NCBI RefSeq assembly: GCF_000407165.1
Contig: NZ_KE136480.1
Location: 744,001-808,000, forward strand
Length of the DNA stretch: 64,000 nucleotides
DNA from: Enterococcus haemoperoxidus ATCC BAA-382
Lineage (GTDB): Bacteria; Bacillota; Bacilli; Lactobacillales; Enterococcaceae
Direction: 5' to 3'
The translations under genes were made by a program, and so were the position numbers. The notes beneath the pieces were generated by a model. It saw only the letters and a program-made list of their open reading frames with translations. It did no database searches and had not been told where the DNA came from. Position 1 is the first letter of the stretch; each line of letters begins with the position of its first letter. Below, in pieces: positions 34,134-44,137 of the stretch.

Positions 34134-35237
34134 AGTAAATAATGTATCATAAACACCATGTTTTAATAATGAATCTCGGGATAGACAAACACCTATTCCT
34201 ACTCCATCTGGCACTCTAATTTCACCCTGTTTCATTTCAATAGGCTCTGTCAAAATATCTTCATAGTAATAACGTTCAGAAGCAGAAATATCTCCTGGAA
34301 AAGTGAAGATTTTTTGAGAAGCAAATTGTAAATTCAACGCTCTCCCTATACCAGATTCAAACATTCCCCCCAACCAAACAAGCAGCTCTTTTTCTTTACA
34401 GAAATCGGCTATTTTCATAGCTTCTGTAATCCCACCTACTCTAGGAATCTTTAAATTGATACTTCGACAACTCCCCAAAGAATAAGCTAATTCACAATCT
34501 TTAAGCGATCGAATGTTTTCATCTAAACAAATATCGGTCTTTATTTCTTTTTGTAATTGTGCGTGATCCAGAAAATCATTCGCCGCAAAGGGCTGTTCGA
34601 TCATTGCTAAATTATACGTATCTAATTGCTTTAGGTGCGGAATATCCTTAATAGTATAGGCTGAATTGGCATCGACCATCAACAGAATATCAGGAAATTT
34701 TTGTCGAATAGCTTCGATTGGTTTTAAATCGTAACCTGGACGTATTTTCAATTTGATCCTTTTATATCCAAGATCAATATACTTTGTAATTTGATCTGTT
34801 AATTTTGTTAGATCAGTTTGAATCCCAATACTAACACCAACTGGAATCTGTGTTCTGGTATCATTCAAATACGTTTTCAGACTCTTGTTGCTACGTTTTG
34901 CATATAAGTCCCAGATTGCTGTTTCAAGGCTAGATTTAGCCATTTGATTGCCCTTTACTTCCTCAAAGAGCACGGAGACTTCCTTAGGATGTTGAATATC
35001 TGCATTTATCAATAACGGAATCAAATGTTTTTCAATGATAATTCTAGCTGTATCGATTGTCTCTTCTATGTAATCTGGCTGTTCAAAAGGAACCAATTCT
35101 CCTATACCTTGGTTACCTAATTCATCTGTCACTAATAAAATATCAAAAGCTTTCTCTGTTAAACGACCATAACTTGTTTCAAATGGACTCTTTAAAGGCA
35201 GTCGAACGCGATAACGATCGATACGGTGAATTTCCAA
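34128..35237 (-). CDS. menC: o-Succinylbenzoate synthase
   Basis: 369 aa from TTG 35237 (GGAGG upstream). Enolase superfamily: KRIKLKIRPGYD with the catalytic Lys (residues about 160-171), MVDANSAYT, MIEQPF, CLDENIRS and GGITEAMKIAD for the metal ligands and second Lys. Dehydrates SHCHC to o-succinylbenzoate in menaquinone synthesis. It lies after menH and is separated from it by a structured repeat and 216 bases, so it may have its own transcript; the rest of the pathway genes are just upstream on the same strand. An N-acylamino acid racemase is the alternative for this family, unlikely in this setting. Confidence 0.92.
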   Translation of the reverse strand: MEIHRIDRYRVRLPLKSPFETSYGRLTEKAFDILLVTDELGNQGIGELVPFEQPDYIEETIDTARIIIEKHLIPLLINADIQHPKEVSVLFEEVKGNQMAKSSLETAIWDLYAKRSNKSLKTYLNDTRTQIPVGVSIGIQTDLTKLTDQITKYIDLGYKRIKLKIRPGYDLKPIEAIRQKFPDILLMVDANSAYTIKDIPHLKQLDTYNLAMIEQPFAANDFLDHAQLQKEIKTDICLDENIRSLKDCELAYSLGSCRSINLKIPRVGGITEAMKIADFCKEKELLVWLGGMFESGIGRALNLQFASQKIFTFPGDISASERYYYEDILTEPIEMKQGEIRVPDGVGIGVCLSRDSLLKHGVYDTLFTN

Positions 35238-35250
35238 CTTAGTTTCCTCC

Positions 35251-35370
35251 TTTTAAAAACGGAACAAGCTGTTTTGCTCTGATAAAAAAATAAGATCATC
35301 TGCAGGCAATATTCTTTTCCTCAAACAGATTTTATCTTTTTTCCGAAGAACTAGCTTGTGCACTAACAAG
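35251..35370 (-). repeat. Structured repeat upstream of menC
   Basis: One copy: starts TTTTAAAAAC next to the menC binding site, stems ACAAGCT/AGCTTGT outside and CAGATT region inside. The rest of the gap to menH (35371-35453) shows nothing further. Confidence 0.65.
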
Positions 35371-35453
35371 TATAACAAACAGGATAATCCTGTAAGTAAA
35401 TTAAAAAATTAACCCTGAATTCCTCTTTGTTTTACTGAAAATTTCCTATTTTC

Positions 35454-36284
35454 TTAAGGGTTGATTTTGTAGCTAGCTAAAAACGTATAAACGACTTTCT
35501 CAACTATCTCTGGTTTTTCCAAATGAATACAGTGACCAGCATCTTTTGCGATTTCAATAGATATATTGGGGTGATTTTTCTGCATACTTTGGGCGATGTG
35601 TTGAAATTTAGCATCTAATTCTCCTACTATCAATAACATGGGTGCTTTTATCTTGTCCAACTCTTGCCAAAAATCAGGTTGAACCCCAGTCCCCATAAAC
35701 CATAAACTACAGGCTAATCCAAAAGCTTGTTGAGATAACCGCTCTTGACGAAGCGTTCTCTGAACTTTAGTTGATAATCGCTTTTGACTATCAAAAAGAG
35801 ACAGATTCTCCCACTTATCAACAAAGGCTTCAATAGAGTGACTCATAATAAAACCAGCTAGATGTTCATCAGCACATTTGCGCATCATTCGTTCTGACAT
35901 GCTCTTTAAACCCGGAGAACCACTCTCTAAGATCAGTTGATGAATCTTTTGAGGAAATAGACAGGTGAATCCTAAAGCCACTCTAGCGCCCATTGAATAG
36001 CCTAATAAAGAAAACTCAACTATACCTAACCCTTCGGTCAATAATGCAATATCTTGGCACAAGCAATCCATTTGATAACGATATGGATGGACATAGCAAT
36101 CCGTTTTGCCATGGCCAATCAAATCAATTGCTAAAATATTGAGTCCATTTTCTTTTTGAAAAACTGGTACAAAGGTCTGACTAGTGCCTGTAAACCCATG
36201 AAGACAAACCAATGTTGGTCGATTTTCTTCATAGGGTGAAATCCATTCATAATAATATTTTACGCCATTTATAGTCGTATTCAT
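35454..36284 (-). CDS. menH: MenH, SHCHC synthase (alpha/beta hydrolase)
   Basis: 276 aa. Alpha/beta hydrolase fold: LVCLHGFTGTSQTF (oxyanion region), LLGYSMGARVAL with nucleophile Ser, IVGELDAKF with Asp, DAGHCIHLEKPE with His. Releases pyruvate from SEPHCHC to give SHCHC. Its start overlaps the menD stop by 4 bases (ATGA), which supports the name over a generic hydrolase. Fifth gene of menB-E-F-D-H. Confidence 0.92.
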   Translation of the reverse strand: MNTTINGVKYYYEWISPYEENRPTLVCLHGFTGTSQTFVPVFQKENGLNILAIDLIGHGKTDCYVHPYRYQMDCLCQDIALLTEGLGIVEFSLLGYSMGARVALGFTCLFPQKIHQLILESGSPGLKSMSERMMRKCADEHLAGFIMSHSIEAFVDKWENLSLFDSQKRLSTKVQRTLRQERLSQQAFGLACSLWFMGTGVQPDFWQELDKIKAPMLLIVGELDAKFQHIAQSMQKNHPNISIEIAKDAGHCIHLEKPEIVEKVVYTFLASYKINP

Positions 36285-38005
36285 TTGTTTTTCCCAAATT
36301 TTTCTTTTAATCCTGCAACCACTTTTTCGTATAGTTGAACATTTTCCTGACGGTCACCAACAACTTCAATTATTTGGAATTTTGGCTGTTTCTGGGTGGC
36401 ATCCAATAATAACGCTAACTGTTCCAAACTCTCAGCTTTTATATATTTTGCATTATATAATTGAGCAACTAAAGAAAAGTCTAAATCGATCGGCGTTCCA
36501 AAAATAGGTTCAAAATCAGCCACTTCTAACTGACGTTGTGAAAGAAAAGAGAAAATACCACCGCCATTGTTGTTCAATAAAACAATTGTCAAAGGCAGAT
36601 TATAGCGTTTAGCTAATAGTAGACCATTCATATCATGATACATCGCTAAATCACCAATCAACAAGACATTTTGACGTTCTGGATTAGTCGCACACATTCC
36701 TAAAGCCGTTGAAACAATACCATCAATACCATTGATTCCACGATTACCAAATAACTGGTAATGATTTGCTTCCGCCGTTGAAAAACGATCTAAAAAGCGA
36801 ATCGCATTACTGTTCGAAACAAACAACTGACCGTTTTCTGCCATTTTTTTATGAACAAGAATACTTGCTGTTGTTTCATTTAATGTGTTCATGTCGCTAA
36901 GTTCATTTAATTGTTGTTCCGTTGTTAATTGCCAATCAATCCACTGATTACACCACGAATCCACTGTTTTAACTTTAACCTTTTCTATGATTGCTCGAGC
37001 AAAAGTTTGTTCTTCTGCCTGGATGGCAACTTGAGTTTGTTTTAATTGATCCTGCCAGTCACCCGTTTCATCAACAAAGTAGATTGTTGTCGCATCATCG
37101 AGTGATTGTAGCCAGAACATCGTATTTTTAGAGATAGGCAACATACCAAAGCGGACCACTACTTCTGGTCGTTGGGACATTTCAACTTCTTGGATAAAAA
37201 GATCCGCATAGTTCATGATCAAAGGACTAGTTTTACCACATGATGTGATATTTGCTAGTGGATCACTAATAATCGGCCAATTTAAGGTTTCTGCTAATTT
37301 TATAAATACTTCAGCTTCTTTTGGCGTATGACTTCCACCAATAACTAAAACACCTTTTTTTTCTTGCCAAGCATCAACACATTCAAGCAGTTGCTCTTCT
37401 GACAATTGCTTTTTACCTACTAATATTTCAGTTGCCTTTTCAATAATCAACGTTCGATCTAAATCTGGTAGTAAAGGTTCTCGCAGCGGAAAGTTCAAAT
37501 GAATAGGACCTTTGGGTATTTGGCACGCAGTATCTGTAGCACGCATTCCTTGCCAATAAGCATAATCCAACATCGTTTTAGTTCCTTCTGGAATTGCCAT
37601 TTCTATAAATTCTTTTACATGGCTTTGAAATAAATGGAATTGATCCATTGCTTGAGGTGCCCCTACTTGTCGTAATTCATGCGGCCGATCTGTTGTTAAA
37701 ATGATTAATGGAATATGACTAGCATTTGCTTCGCAAATCGCTGGATAATAATTTGCTGCGGCCGTTCCTGATGTACACAATAACACAACTGGTTTGAGAC
37801 TAGTTTTACTTAATCCTAAGGCAAAAAAGGCCGCAGATCGTTCATCAACTTCAATGAAGGTTTCGATTTTTTCTTGTCGATGCAACAATAATGCTAATGG
37901 TGTAGAACGAGAACCAGGACTTATCACAGCTTGCTCTACTCCGCTGCTGATCATCCCTTCAACAAAGGTTTGTAAATAATTTGTCATATCACTTTGATTT
38001 GTCAT
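36281..38005 (-). CDS. menD: SEPHCHC synthase MenD
   Basis: 574 aa. Thiamine-diphosphate enzyme joining 2-oxoglutarate to isochorismate. N-terminal Pyr domain with VISPGSRSTPLALLL and EVDERSAAFFALG (catalytic Glu), CTSGTAAANYYPA, central LVIGGSHTPKEAE domain, and C-terminal PP domain LFGNRGINGIDGIVSTALG, LLIGDLAMYHDMNGLL (GDL...N metal site), LNNNGGGIFSFL. Overlaps menF by 17 bases and menH by 4, so translation is coupled. Full length for the family. Confidence 0.96.
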   Translation of the reverse strand: MTNQSDMTNYLQTFVEGMISSGVEQAVISPGSRSTPLALLLHRQEKIETFIEVDERSAAFFALGLSKTSLKPVVLLCTSGTAAANYYPAICEANASHIPLIILTTDRPHELRQVGAPQAMDQFHLFQSHVKEFIEMAIPEGTKTMLDYAYWQGMRATDTACQIPKGPIHLNFPLREPLLPDLDRTLIIEKATEILVGKKQLSEEQLLECVDAWQEKKGVLVIGGSHTPKEAEVFIKLAETLNWPIISDPLANITSCGKTSPLIMNYADLFIQEVEMSQRPEVVVRFGMLPISKNTMFWLQSLDDATTIYFVDETGDWQDQLKQTQVAIQAEEQTFARAIIEKVKVKTVDSWCNQWIDWQLTTEQQLNELSDMNTLNETTASILVHKKMAENGQLFVSNSNAIRFLDRFSTAEANHYQLFGNRGINGIDGIVSTALGMCATNPERQNVLLIGDLAMYHDMNGLLLAKRYNLPLTIVLLNNNGGGIFSFLSQRQLEVADFEPIFGTPIDLDFSLVAQLYNAKYIKAESLEQLALLLDATQKQPKFQIIEVVGDRQENVQLYEKVVAGLKEKFGKNK

Positions 38006-39371
38006 GATTCGTCCCCCCTATTCCTCTTAACATCGGTTGAAATTTGATTTTCGTCTCTATTCGCTCTTGTTCTGCTACAGAGTCTTTCACAATCCCACAA
38101 CCCGCGTATAAGTAACCGACATTATCAGAAAATACTGCTGAACGAATCCCAACCGCAAATTCTCCTACATCTTCTTTAATAGCGACCCAGCCGATTGGAG
38201 CGCCATATAAACCTCGATCTAACCGTTCATGTTCTTTAAGCCATGCCAAAGCTAATTCCTTCGGTTCACCGCCTAATGCGGGTGTTGGATGTAACTGTTG
38301 AATGCCTTTTAAGAAACGATACTCTTTTTGTCGCTGTCCTTCAATCGGTAGATGTAAATGCTGAATATCGCGATTCTTTAGTAATTCTGGTTTCTGAACT
38401 TGTATAGAAGTCCCTGTCATTTTTTCTAATTCTTTGATGATTCTATCTACAACAATTTTATGCTCTTGTTTATTCTTCATATCATTCAATAAATAGTTAC
38501 CTAGCGCATCATCTTCTGTCTCCGTTGTTCCACGTGAAACAGAACCCGCGATACTGGCCGTTGAAAAAGTCTTTGTAGAAGCTTTCAATAAGCGCTCCGG
38601 CGTAGCCCCAATAAAGACATGTTCATTCGATTCAAACACAAAAAAGTACGTATTAGTTTGCTGTTGTTGAAGATTCTTTAAAATGACCTCTGCCTGAAAT
38701 GGACGATCGCTTTTCACTTCCATCCTTCTTGCCAAAACAACTTTCTCTAAGGGACCTGCTTCTCTTAATTTTGCTACCGTTTCATCCACTACCGTCATCC
38801 ATTCGGACACAGCGATTTCTTCTGCTTTTATTTTGGTAGTATCTTTTTCTTCTATCGCCTGAGTATCCATTATTTCTGCGAATTGAGATGTGAGTTCCAA
38901 CCACTTTTGCTGTACTATTTCTTTATTTTCTGCACTGAAATTCAGCGTAAGATACTGTTTTCCAGCGGTTTCTGTAAGTAAAAAAGTCGGTAAATAAAAC
39001 AGCCCTTGTTCCATCATTCCCCAGTCATTTTGCTTAGAATGCTTGCTATCAAAAGCAAATCCTCCAAATAAAATAGCCCCTGTTCCAGAAACAGAACAAT
39101 TTTGATAAATTTTATCTTTTTCTCCTAAAATAAATGCATCTACTTGTTCAAATGAAGCTTGATCATGCACTAATTCTTTTTCTTTACCGAAACCGACTAG
39201 CGTAAAATTTTTATCAGGTGTTTGCCAATAAAAACGTTTCCCTTTAAATGCTTTTTGCCCCTTCTCAAAAGAAGTACGCAAAGAAACTGTATTTTCATTT
39301 ATTTCTTTGACCCAACTAAATTGACGATAGCCATCTTCATAAGCTTGTTCTAATTCTTTAGGAATGCTCAT
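37989..39371 (-). CDS. menF: Isochorismate synthase MenF
   Basis: 460 aa. Chorismate-using enzyme family: AGPLEKVVLARRMEV, FSTASIAGSVSRGTTETEDD, LLNDMKNKQEHKIVVDRI, LHPTPALGGEPKELALAWL and YGAPIGWVAI, with CGIVKDSVAEQE near the end. Makes isochorismate, the first step of menaquinone synthesis. Overlaps menE by 4 bases and menD by 17. Part of its coding sequence (38526-38541) is also a parS site. Length is typical. Confidence 0.95.
   Translation of the reverse strand: MSIPKELEQAYEDGYRQFSWVKEINENTVSLRTSFEKGQKAFKGKRFYWQTPDKNFTLVGFGKEKELVHDQASFEQVDAFILGEKDKIYQNCSVSGTGAILFGGFAFDSKHSKQNDWGMMEQGLFYLPTFLLTETAGKQYLTLNFSAENKEIVQQKWLELTSQFAEIMDTQAIEEKDTTKIKAEEIAVSEWMTVVDETVAKLREAGPLEKVVLARRMEVKSDRPFQAEVILKNLQQQQTNTYFFVFESNEHVFIGATPERLLKASTKTFSTASIAGSVSRGTTETEDDALGNYLLNDMKNKQEHKIVVDRIIKELEKMTGTSIQVQKPELLKNRDIQHLHLPIEGQRQKEYRFLKGIQQLHPTPALGGEPKELALAWLKEHERLDRGLYGAPIGWVAIKEDVGEFAVGIRSAVFSDNVGYLYAGCGIVKDSVAEQERIETKIKFQPMLRGIGGTNHDKSK
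38526..38541. promoter_or_regulatory. parS site 3, inside menF
   Basis: TGTTCCACGTGAAACA, one base different from sites 1 and 2, at the position where parS sites tolerate variation. It encodes VSRGTT of MenF. Confidence 0.85.
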
Positions 39372-40840
39372 TTGCTTAAAAAAGCCTCCCTTTCTCTTGT
39401 TGTTAAGCGGTGTTTCGCTAATTTCCCACTAGCTGTTTTAGGCAGTGAATGGCACAAATAAATTCGTTTAGGTAGTTTATATTTTGCTAAATAATGTTTG
39501 GCAAATGTATTGATTCTTTCTGTTGTGATCGTTGATTCTCCAACAATGTAAGCTACTGGAACAGCGCCCCATTTTGCATCGGCTTCACCAACTACGGCAA
39601 CTTCTTTTACCCCAGGAAACTCTTGAATTACATGTTCAATTTCTGTGGGGTAAATATTTTCGCCGCCTGAAATAATCAACTCACTTAAACGGCTCACTAA
39701 ATACAGATAACCTTCTTCATCTAAATACCCCATATCACCCGTTTTAAACCAGCCATCTACTGTCCATTTTACCGTTTGCCATTGTTCACCATTTAAATAC
39801 GCACGAACGACATTCTTTCCTTTTAATAGAATCTCTCCAACTTCATTCGGAGCCACTCGTTTTTCTTGTTCATCAACGATCTTGATTGCCATCCCCATCA
39901 ATGGTTTACCAGCAGAACCAATTTTATTTCCCGCATCTTTAAAGCTTAGTGCCACGACTTGAGAGCAGGTTTCGGTCATTCCATATGATTGAATCACAGG
40001 AATACCATAGCTTTCACATTTTTCCAACGCTTTGGGAGAAATCGGTCCACCACCAAGTAACATTGCTTTAAAAGCTGAGCTATAGCCCTTCTTAGGATAA
40101 TTTTCCAGTAATTCTTGCAGCATAATCGCCACAACAGAAATCACGGTCCCCCGACCTTCGGCTAAATCATTTGTGACTATTTTTGCATCAAATTTATGAT
40201 ATAAACGGAAACTGCACCCCAGCACTAATTGACGAATAATGATCGACAAACCGCTAATGTGAAATAACGGTACTGGACACAGCCAACAATCTTCATCTGT
40301 AATGTTCATATTTTCTTGCGTTGCCATAGCACTAGCCAAATGATTACTAAAACACTGCACGACACCTTTAGGATTTCCTGTCGTACCTGATGTGTACATG
40401 ATTGAAGCCGTAGCTTTAAGTTGATAGATAGAGTCTATTTCTGTTTCTACAACTGCTTCAGTACCTTCTGGCTCTATCATTTCAATTAGTGTCAATTGAT
40501 CCAATTCAGTAAAAAATGGCAAACTTTCAGTAGAAACCACCACCAGTTTCACCTTTGAATCGGTCAATTGGTAGTGGAGTTCCTGTAAGCTTAAATGTGT
40601 ATTTAATAAAACTAGCTCTTTACCTAATTCCCACAAAGCTAAAATTGAAAAATACATTTCTTTTGAATTACGGCTAAATAGAGCAACTCGTTTTTCTTTA
40701 TTTGGTATCTTTAACGAAAACAATGCTGTCCATTGCTTGACCTCTTGAGCAACCTCAGCAAATGTCCAGGCTTCATCCTGCCAATAAAAAGCAGGGTGAT
40801 CAGGTCTTTCATTCACTTGTTTTTGCAGCCAACTACTCAT
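39368..40840 (-). CDS. menE: o-Succinylbenzoate-CoA ligase
   Basis: 490 aa from ATG 40840; a GTG three codons earlier lies in the AAAGGGTG binding site. Adenylation motifs: ASIMYTSGTTGNPKGVVQ (P-loop), IQSYGMTETCSQ, KTGDMGYLDEEGYLYLVSR, IISGGENIYPTEIE and PKTASGKLAKH with the catalytic Lys. Activates o-succinylbenzoate to its CoA ester for MenB. It lies 18 bases after menB and overlaps menF. Confidence 0.95.
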   Translation of the reverse strand: MSSWLQKQVNERPDHPAFYWQDEAWTFAEVAQEVKQWTALFSLKIPNKEKRVALFSRNSKEMYFSILALWELGKELVLLNTHLSLQELHYQLTDSKVKLVVVSTESLPFFTELDQLTLIEMIEPEGTEAVVETEIDSIYQLKATASIMYTSGTTGNPKGVVQCFSNHLASAMATQENMNITDEDCWLCPVPLFHISGLSIIIRQLVLGCSFRLYHKFDAKIVTNDLAEGRGTVISVVAIMLQELLENYPKKGYSSAFKAMLLGGGPISPKALEKCESYGIPVIQSYGMTETCSQVVALSFKDAGNKIGSAGKPLMGMAIKIVDEQEKRVAPNEVGEILLKGKNVVRAYLNGEQWQTVKWTVDGWFKTGDMGYLDEEGYLYLVSRLSELIISGGENIYPTEIEHVIQEFPGVKEVAVVGEADAKWGAVPVAYIVGESTITTERINTFAKHYLAKYKLPKRIYLCHSLPKTASGKLAKHRLTTREREAFLSK

Positions 40841-40858
40841 TTTTTTCACCCTTTTATT

Positions 40859-41674
40859 TTATGGAAATTTAGGGAATTGGTCGAAATCAGGGTCACGTTT
40901 TTCTTTAAAAGAATCGCGTCCTTCTTTGGCTTCATCCATTGTGTAATAAAGTAACGTTGCATCTCCTGCTAATTGCTGAATCCCAGCTAATCCATCTGTA
41001 TCAGCATTTAAAGAAGCTTTGATCATGCGCAATGCAAGAGGGCTTTTCTTCAGCATTTCTTCTGCCCACTCCATTGTAACATCTTCAACATCTGCCAAAG
41101 GTACCACTGTATTGATCCAGCCCATATCCAAGGCTTCTTCAGCTGAATACTGTTTACATAGGAACCACACTTCTTTTGCTTTTTTATGACCAACCACACG
41201 AGCTAAATAACCAGAACCATAGCCGCCATCAAAACTACCTACATTTGGTCCAGTTTGGCCGAATTTAGCATTATCTGCTGCAATCGTTAGATCACATACA
41301 AGTTGAAGTACATTTCCGCCGCCGATTGAATATCCTTTGACCATTGCAATAACAGGTTTTGGAATCACACGAATCAAACGTTGTAAATCTAATACATTTA
41401 AACGAGGAACACTATCTTCCCCTACATAGCCACCATGACCGCGAACTTTTTGGTCTCCGCCAGAACAAAATGCTTTGTCTCCTGCACCAGTTAAAATAAT
41501 GACGCCAACATCTTGTTTATCACGGCTAATGTTGAATGCATCAATCATTTCCATAACGGTTTTTGGTGTAAAGGCATTATGCACCTGAGGACGATTAATC
41601 GTGATTTTCGCTACTTTTCCTTCTTGTTCAAATAAAATTTCATCGTATTCTTTGATCGTTGTCCAGTTTCTCAT
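40859..41674 (-). CDS. menB: 1,4-Dihydroxy-2-naphthoyl-CoA synthase
   Basis: 271 aa. Crotonase fold: [19 protein letters not shown] (oxyanion and active-site loop), [51 protein letters not shown], and the C-terminal [15 protein letters not shown] that is diagnostic of MenB. Closes the second ring of the naphthoquinone. First gene of the five-gene men operon; the transcript starts more than 500 bases upstream and carries four tandem structured repeats in its leader. Confidence 0.97.
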   Translation of the reverse strand: MRNWTTIKEYDEILFEQEGKVAKITINRPQVHNAFTPKTVMEMIDAFNISRDKQDVGVIILTGAGDKAFCSGGDQKVRGHGGYVGEDSVPRLNVLDLQRLIRVIPKPVIAMVKGYSIGGGNVLQLVCDLTIAADNAKFGQTGPNVGSFDGGYGSGYLARVVGHKKAKEVWFLCKQYSAEEALDMGWINTVVPLADVEDVTMEWAEEMLKKSPLALRMIKASLNADTDGLAGIQQLAGDATLLYYTMDEAKEGRDSFKEKRDPDFDQFPKFP

Positions 41675-41694
41675 TAGGAAACCTCCTTATAATT

Positions 41695-42185
41695 TTAAAA
41701 GCGTAGTGGGCTCGTCCAGCCTCGACTGGAAAATAGGAAATTATGACTGAGGTGCTTTTTGCCTCATTCATAATTTGTCTTTTTCCCGAGAGGCTAGCCT
41801 ACGTAGCTAGATAACATAAAAGCGGAACAAATCGGTTAATCCTGTAGAAAATTAGGAAATTGGCATTGAAACATTTTTTGGTTCACTGACAATTTATCTA
41901 TTTTCCTAAGGATTGATTTGTGCAGCTAGATAGCTTTAAAAGCGGATCGGGCTCGTTCAGCCTTGACAGGAAAATAGGAAAAATTGACTGAGGTGCTTTT
42001 TGCCTCATTCCATTTTTATCTTTTTCCCGAAAGGCTAGCCCGTGAAGCTAGATAGTTTAAAAGCTGAGCAGGCTCATTCAGCCTCGACAGGAAAGTAGGA
42101 AACTATAACTAAGGTGCTTTTTGCCTCATTTATAGTTTATCTTTTTTCCGAAGAGCTAGCTTGTGCAGCTAGATAATTTAAAAGC
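41695..42185 (-). repeat. Four tandem copies of the structured repeat before menB
   Basis: TTAAAAGC or ATAAAAGC occurs at 41695, 41816, 41936, 42057 and 42178, giving units of 121, 120, 121 and 121 bp. The units differ in sequence but each folds on itself; outer stems include CGTAG/CTACG in unit 1 and CAAATC/GATTTG in unit 2. The last unit ends at the menB binding site. Confidence 0.9.
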
Positions 42186-42396
42186 TGAGCAGATTGTTTT
42201 CAATGTTTCTATTATACACAAATATAGAAAATTTAGAATGATAGACGGTTTAGAGGGTGGTGAAATTGAATGGAAATTTACTAGACAAAATATAATGGTT
42301 ATAAAGAAAATTAAAAAAAATCAAGCATTTAAAGTGGAGTAGTATCTCGTTCTGCATTGCCGTTTTGCAATTTGATTTAGAAAAACAACTAAACAT

Positions 42397-42438
42397 AAAC
42401 CCACCAAAAATCTCAACTAGTTGATTTTTGATGGGTTT
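42397..42438 (-). terminator. adcA terminator
   Basis: AAACCCA(t)CAAAAATC pairs with GATTTTTGGTGGGTTT on the minus strand, loop AACTAGTTGA. Confidence 0.75.
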
Positions 42439-42461
42439 AAATTTAACGATTTACATCACTA

Positions 42462-43979
42462 TCAATGCGCTAACATCTCCTGTGCTATCTCAAATCCAGT
42501 CATACCAACAGGATAATAAGTCGGCCAATTATCCATTTCTTCCAATAACTTTTGTTGGCTTTCATTACCAAAATAAATATGGAAATGTGCTGCTTTTGAC
42601 GGTGCGATTCCATGATCTGAAAATTGAACATATTTATAAGGCGTGTCTTCTGTGGCTTCAAATAAATAGCGAACCCCACGATTTCCTGCTTTATACGTTA
42701 AGATTTCTTTGCCTGCGTATTTGTATTTCGATGAATACTTCTTATCCCCTACTATAAACGTCATAGCATCCTTGCTAATATCAATTCGATCCACGTCTGT
42801 TTGATACCCTTTTTGATAATAGGCTTTGTATTCTTCTGCCGTCATTTTTTTCGTTAGTTTTTCTTTATAATCAAATACTTGATCAAACGTGCCGTCTTCT
42901 AAATAAGGAAACACCGATTGCCACTCACCTACATAATCAGAAAGGGCACGATCTTTAACGTTCTTGTCATCAAAATAACCATTTGAGACCGTCTTGTTTA
43001 CGGCAGTTTCAGTTAGTTCTTTTTTAGGGGTAACGTCTGTTGATTTTACCAATGCTTCCAAATTCTCTTTCATCACGCTAATATATGTTTTTCCAGCTTT
43101 CATATCTTCATTGGTAAGGCCTTCTAACGGATTTAATACAAGTAATTCAACACCTGTCTCGTTTGCTAAGGTTTTCGCTACTCGGTCATTTGCGTTTTCT
43201 TCAAAATAGATATAGTTGATTCCTGTTTCTTCAACTAATTTTTTCAGTTCTGCAATCCGAGAAGGCTGTGGTTCTTGATCAGGAGAAATTCCTGCAATTG
43301 GTATTTGTTTTAAATTATAATCCAAAGCTAGGTATGAAAAAGCTGTATGTTGGGTGATAAAATTCTTTTGTTTGGCATTCGCTAATTTTGTTTCATATAG
43401 CTCATTAAGCTCCGTTAATTGTTCGATATAATCAGCTGCATTTTTAGTAAATGTCGCTTTTTGTTCTGGAAAAAGTTTAATCAAACCATCTCTGATCGTT
43501 TCAACTTCTTTGATCGCTCGAAAAGGACTCAACCATAAATGAGGATCATACGCATGGGAATGTCCATCGTGATTTTCTTCTGCTGAATGATCGTGATCTT
43601 CACTACCAGGTAAAAGAACCATACCTTCACTTGCTTTGATACTCTTCACATTTTTTAATGATTTCTCCATCTTAGGAACCCACGTTTCCATGTATTCACT
43701 ATTGTAAACAAAGGCATCTGCGTCTTGTAGTTTAGCGATTTCTTTTGCAGAAGGTTCATAATCATGGGCTTCCGTTCCGGCAGGCACCATTAAACTAACT
43801 TCTCCAATGTCTCCAACAATATTTCTTGTAAATTCATACATTGGATAAAAAGAGGTAACAATCATTAGCTGTTTGTTATTTTTATTCTCTTTTATTTCCG
43901 TTTTCGGTTTGGTACAAGCTGTTAAAATAACTCCTAGTAACAATAGTCCTGTGATAATTAGTTTTAACTTTTTTTTCAT
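42462..43979 (-). CDS. adcA: Zinc-binding lipoprotein AdcA with ZinT-like domain
   Basis: 505 aa from ATG 43979 (GAGGAG upstream; a TTG at 43994 lies in the binding site). Lipobox ILTAC (Cys21 or so), cluster A-I metal-binding protein with VPAGTEAHDYEPSAKEI, a His-rich loop (SEDHDHSAEENHDGHSHAYDPHLWL), TQHTAFSYLALDY and YFEENANDRVAKTL. Residues about 330-505 are the ZinT domain (YVGEWQSVFPYL, HFHIYFG). Captures zinc for an ABC importer; the permease and ATPase genes are not here. The promoter carries a Zur-type palindrome. Confidence 0.95.
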   Translation of the reverse strand: MKKKLKLIITGLLLLGVILTACTKPKTEIKENKNNKQLMIVTSFYPMYEFTRNIVGDIGEVSLMVPAGTEAHDYEPSAKEIAKLQDADAFVYNSEYMETWVPKMEKSLKNVKSIKASEGMVLLPGSEDHDHSAEENHDGHSHAYDPHLWLSPFRAIKEVETIRDGLIKLFPEQKATFTKNAADYIEQLTELNELYETKLANAKQKNFITQHTAFSYLALDYNLKQIPIAGISPDQEPQPSRIAELKKLVEETGINYIYFEENANDRVAKTLANETGVELLVLNPLEGLTNEDMKAGKTYISVMKENLEALVKSTDVTPKKELTETAVNKTVSNGYFDDKNVKDRALSDYVGEWQSVFPYLEDGTFDQVFDYKEKLTKKMTAEEYKAYYQKGYQTDVDRIDISKDAMTFIVGDKKYSSKYKYAGKEILTYKAGNRGVRYLFEATEDTPYKYVQFSDHGIAPSKAAHFHIYFGNESQQKLLEEMDNWPTYYPVGMTGFEIAQEMLAH

Positions 43980-44105
43980 TTCTGATCTCCTCAATCATTT
44001 TATTTATGATGCACCGCACCTTACAAATAATTACTAGTGCGAAAAACGCATTTGTTAAAGAATTTAATTGTTCATTTGACCGCTCCTTTCCGATTCGCGT
44101 TCTAC

Positions 44106-44126
44106 AAAACGTAATGATTACGTTTT
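44106..44126. promoter_or_regulatory. Zur-type operator of adcA
   Basis: A 21-base perfect palindrome with core CGTAATGATTACG, the 7-1-7 form of Firmicute Zur boxes (Fur family), not the TTAACYRGTTAA of AdcR. It starts about 5 bases after the predicted transcription start, where a zinc-loaded repressor would block RNA polymerase. Confidence 0.85.
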
Positions 44127-44137
44127 AACCACATGAG

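Larger units (their letters stand above)
41675..42461 (-). other. Long leader region of the men operon
   Basis: 787 bases between adcA and menB. The -10 TATAAT on the minus strand at 42216-42211 would start a transcript near 42204 that runs through all four repeats into menB; its -35 is weak. Bases 42217-42396 show nothing else. The adcA terminator closes the region. Confidence 0.55.

Noticed and set aside
43977-43994. TTG start for adcA
   Set aside because: The TTG lies in the ribosome binding site of the ATG at 43979, which starts a normal lipoprotein signal peptide.
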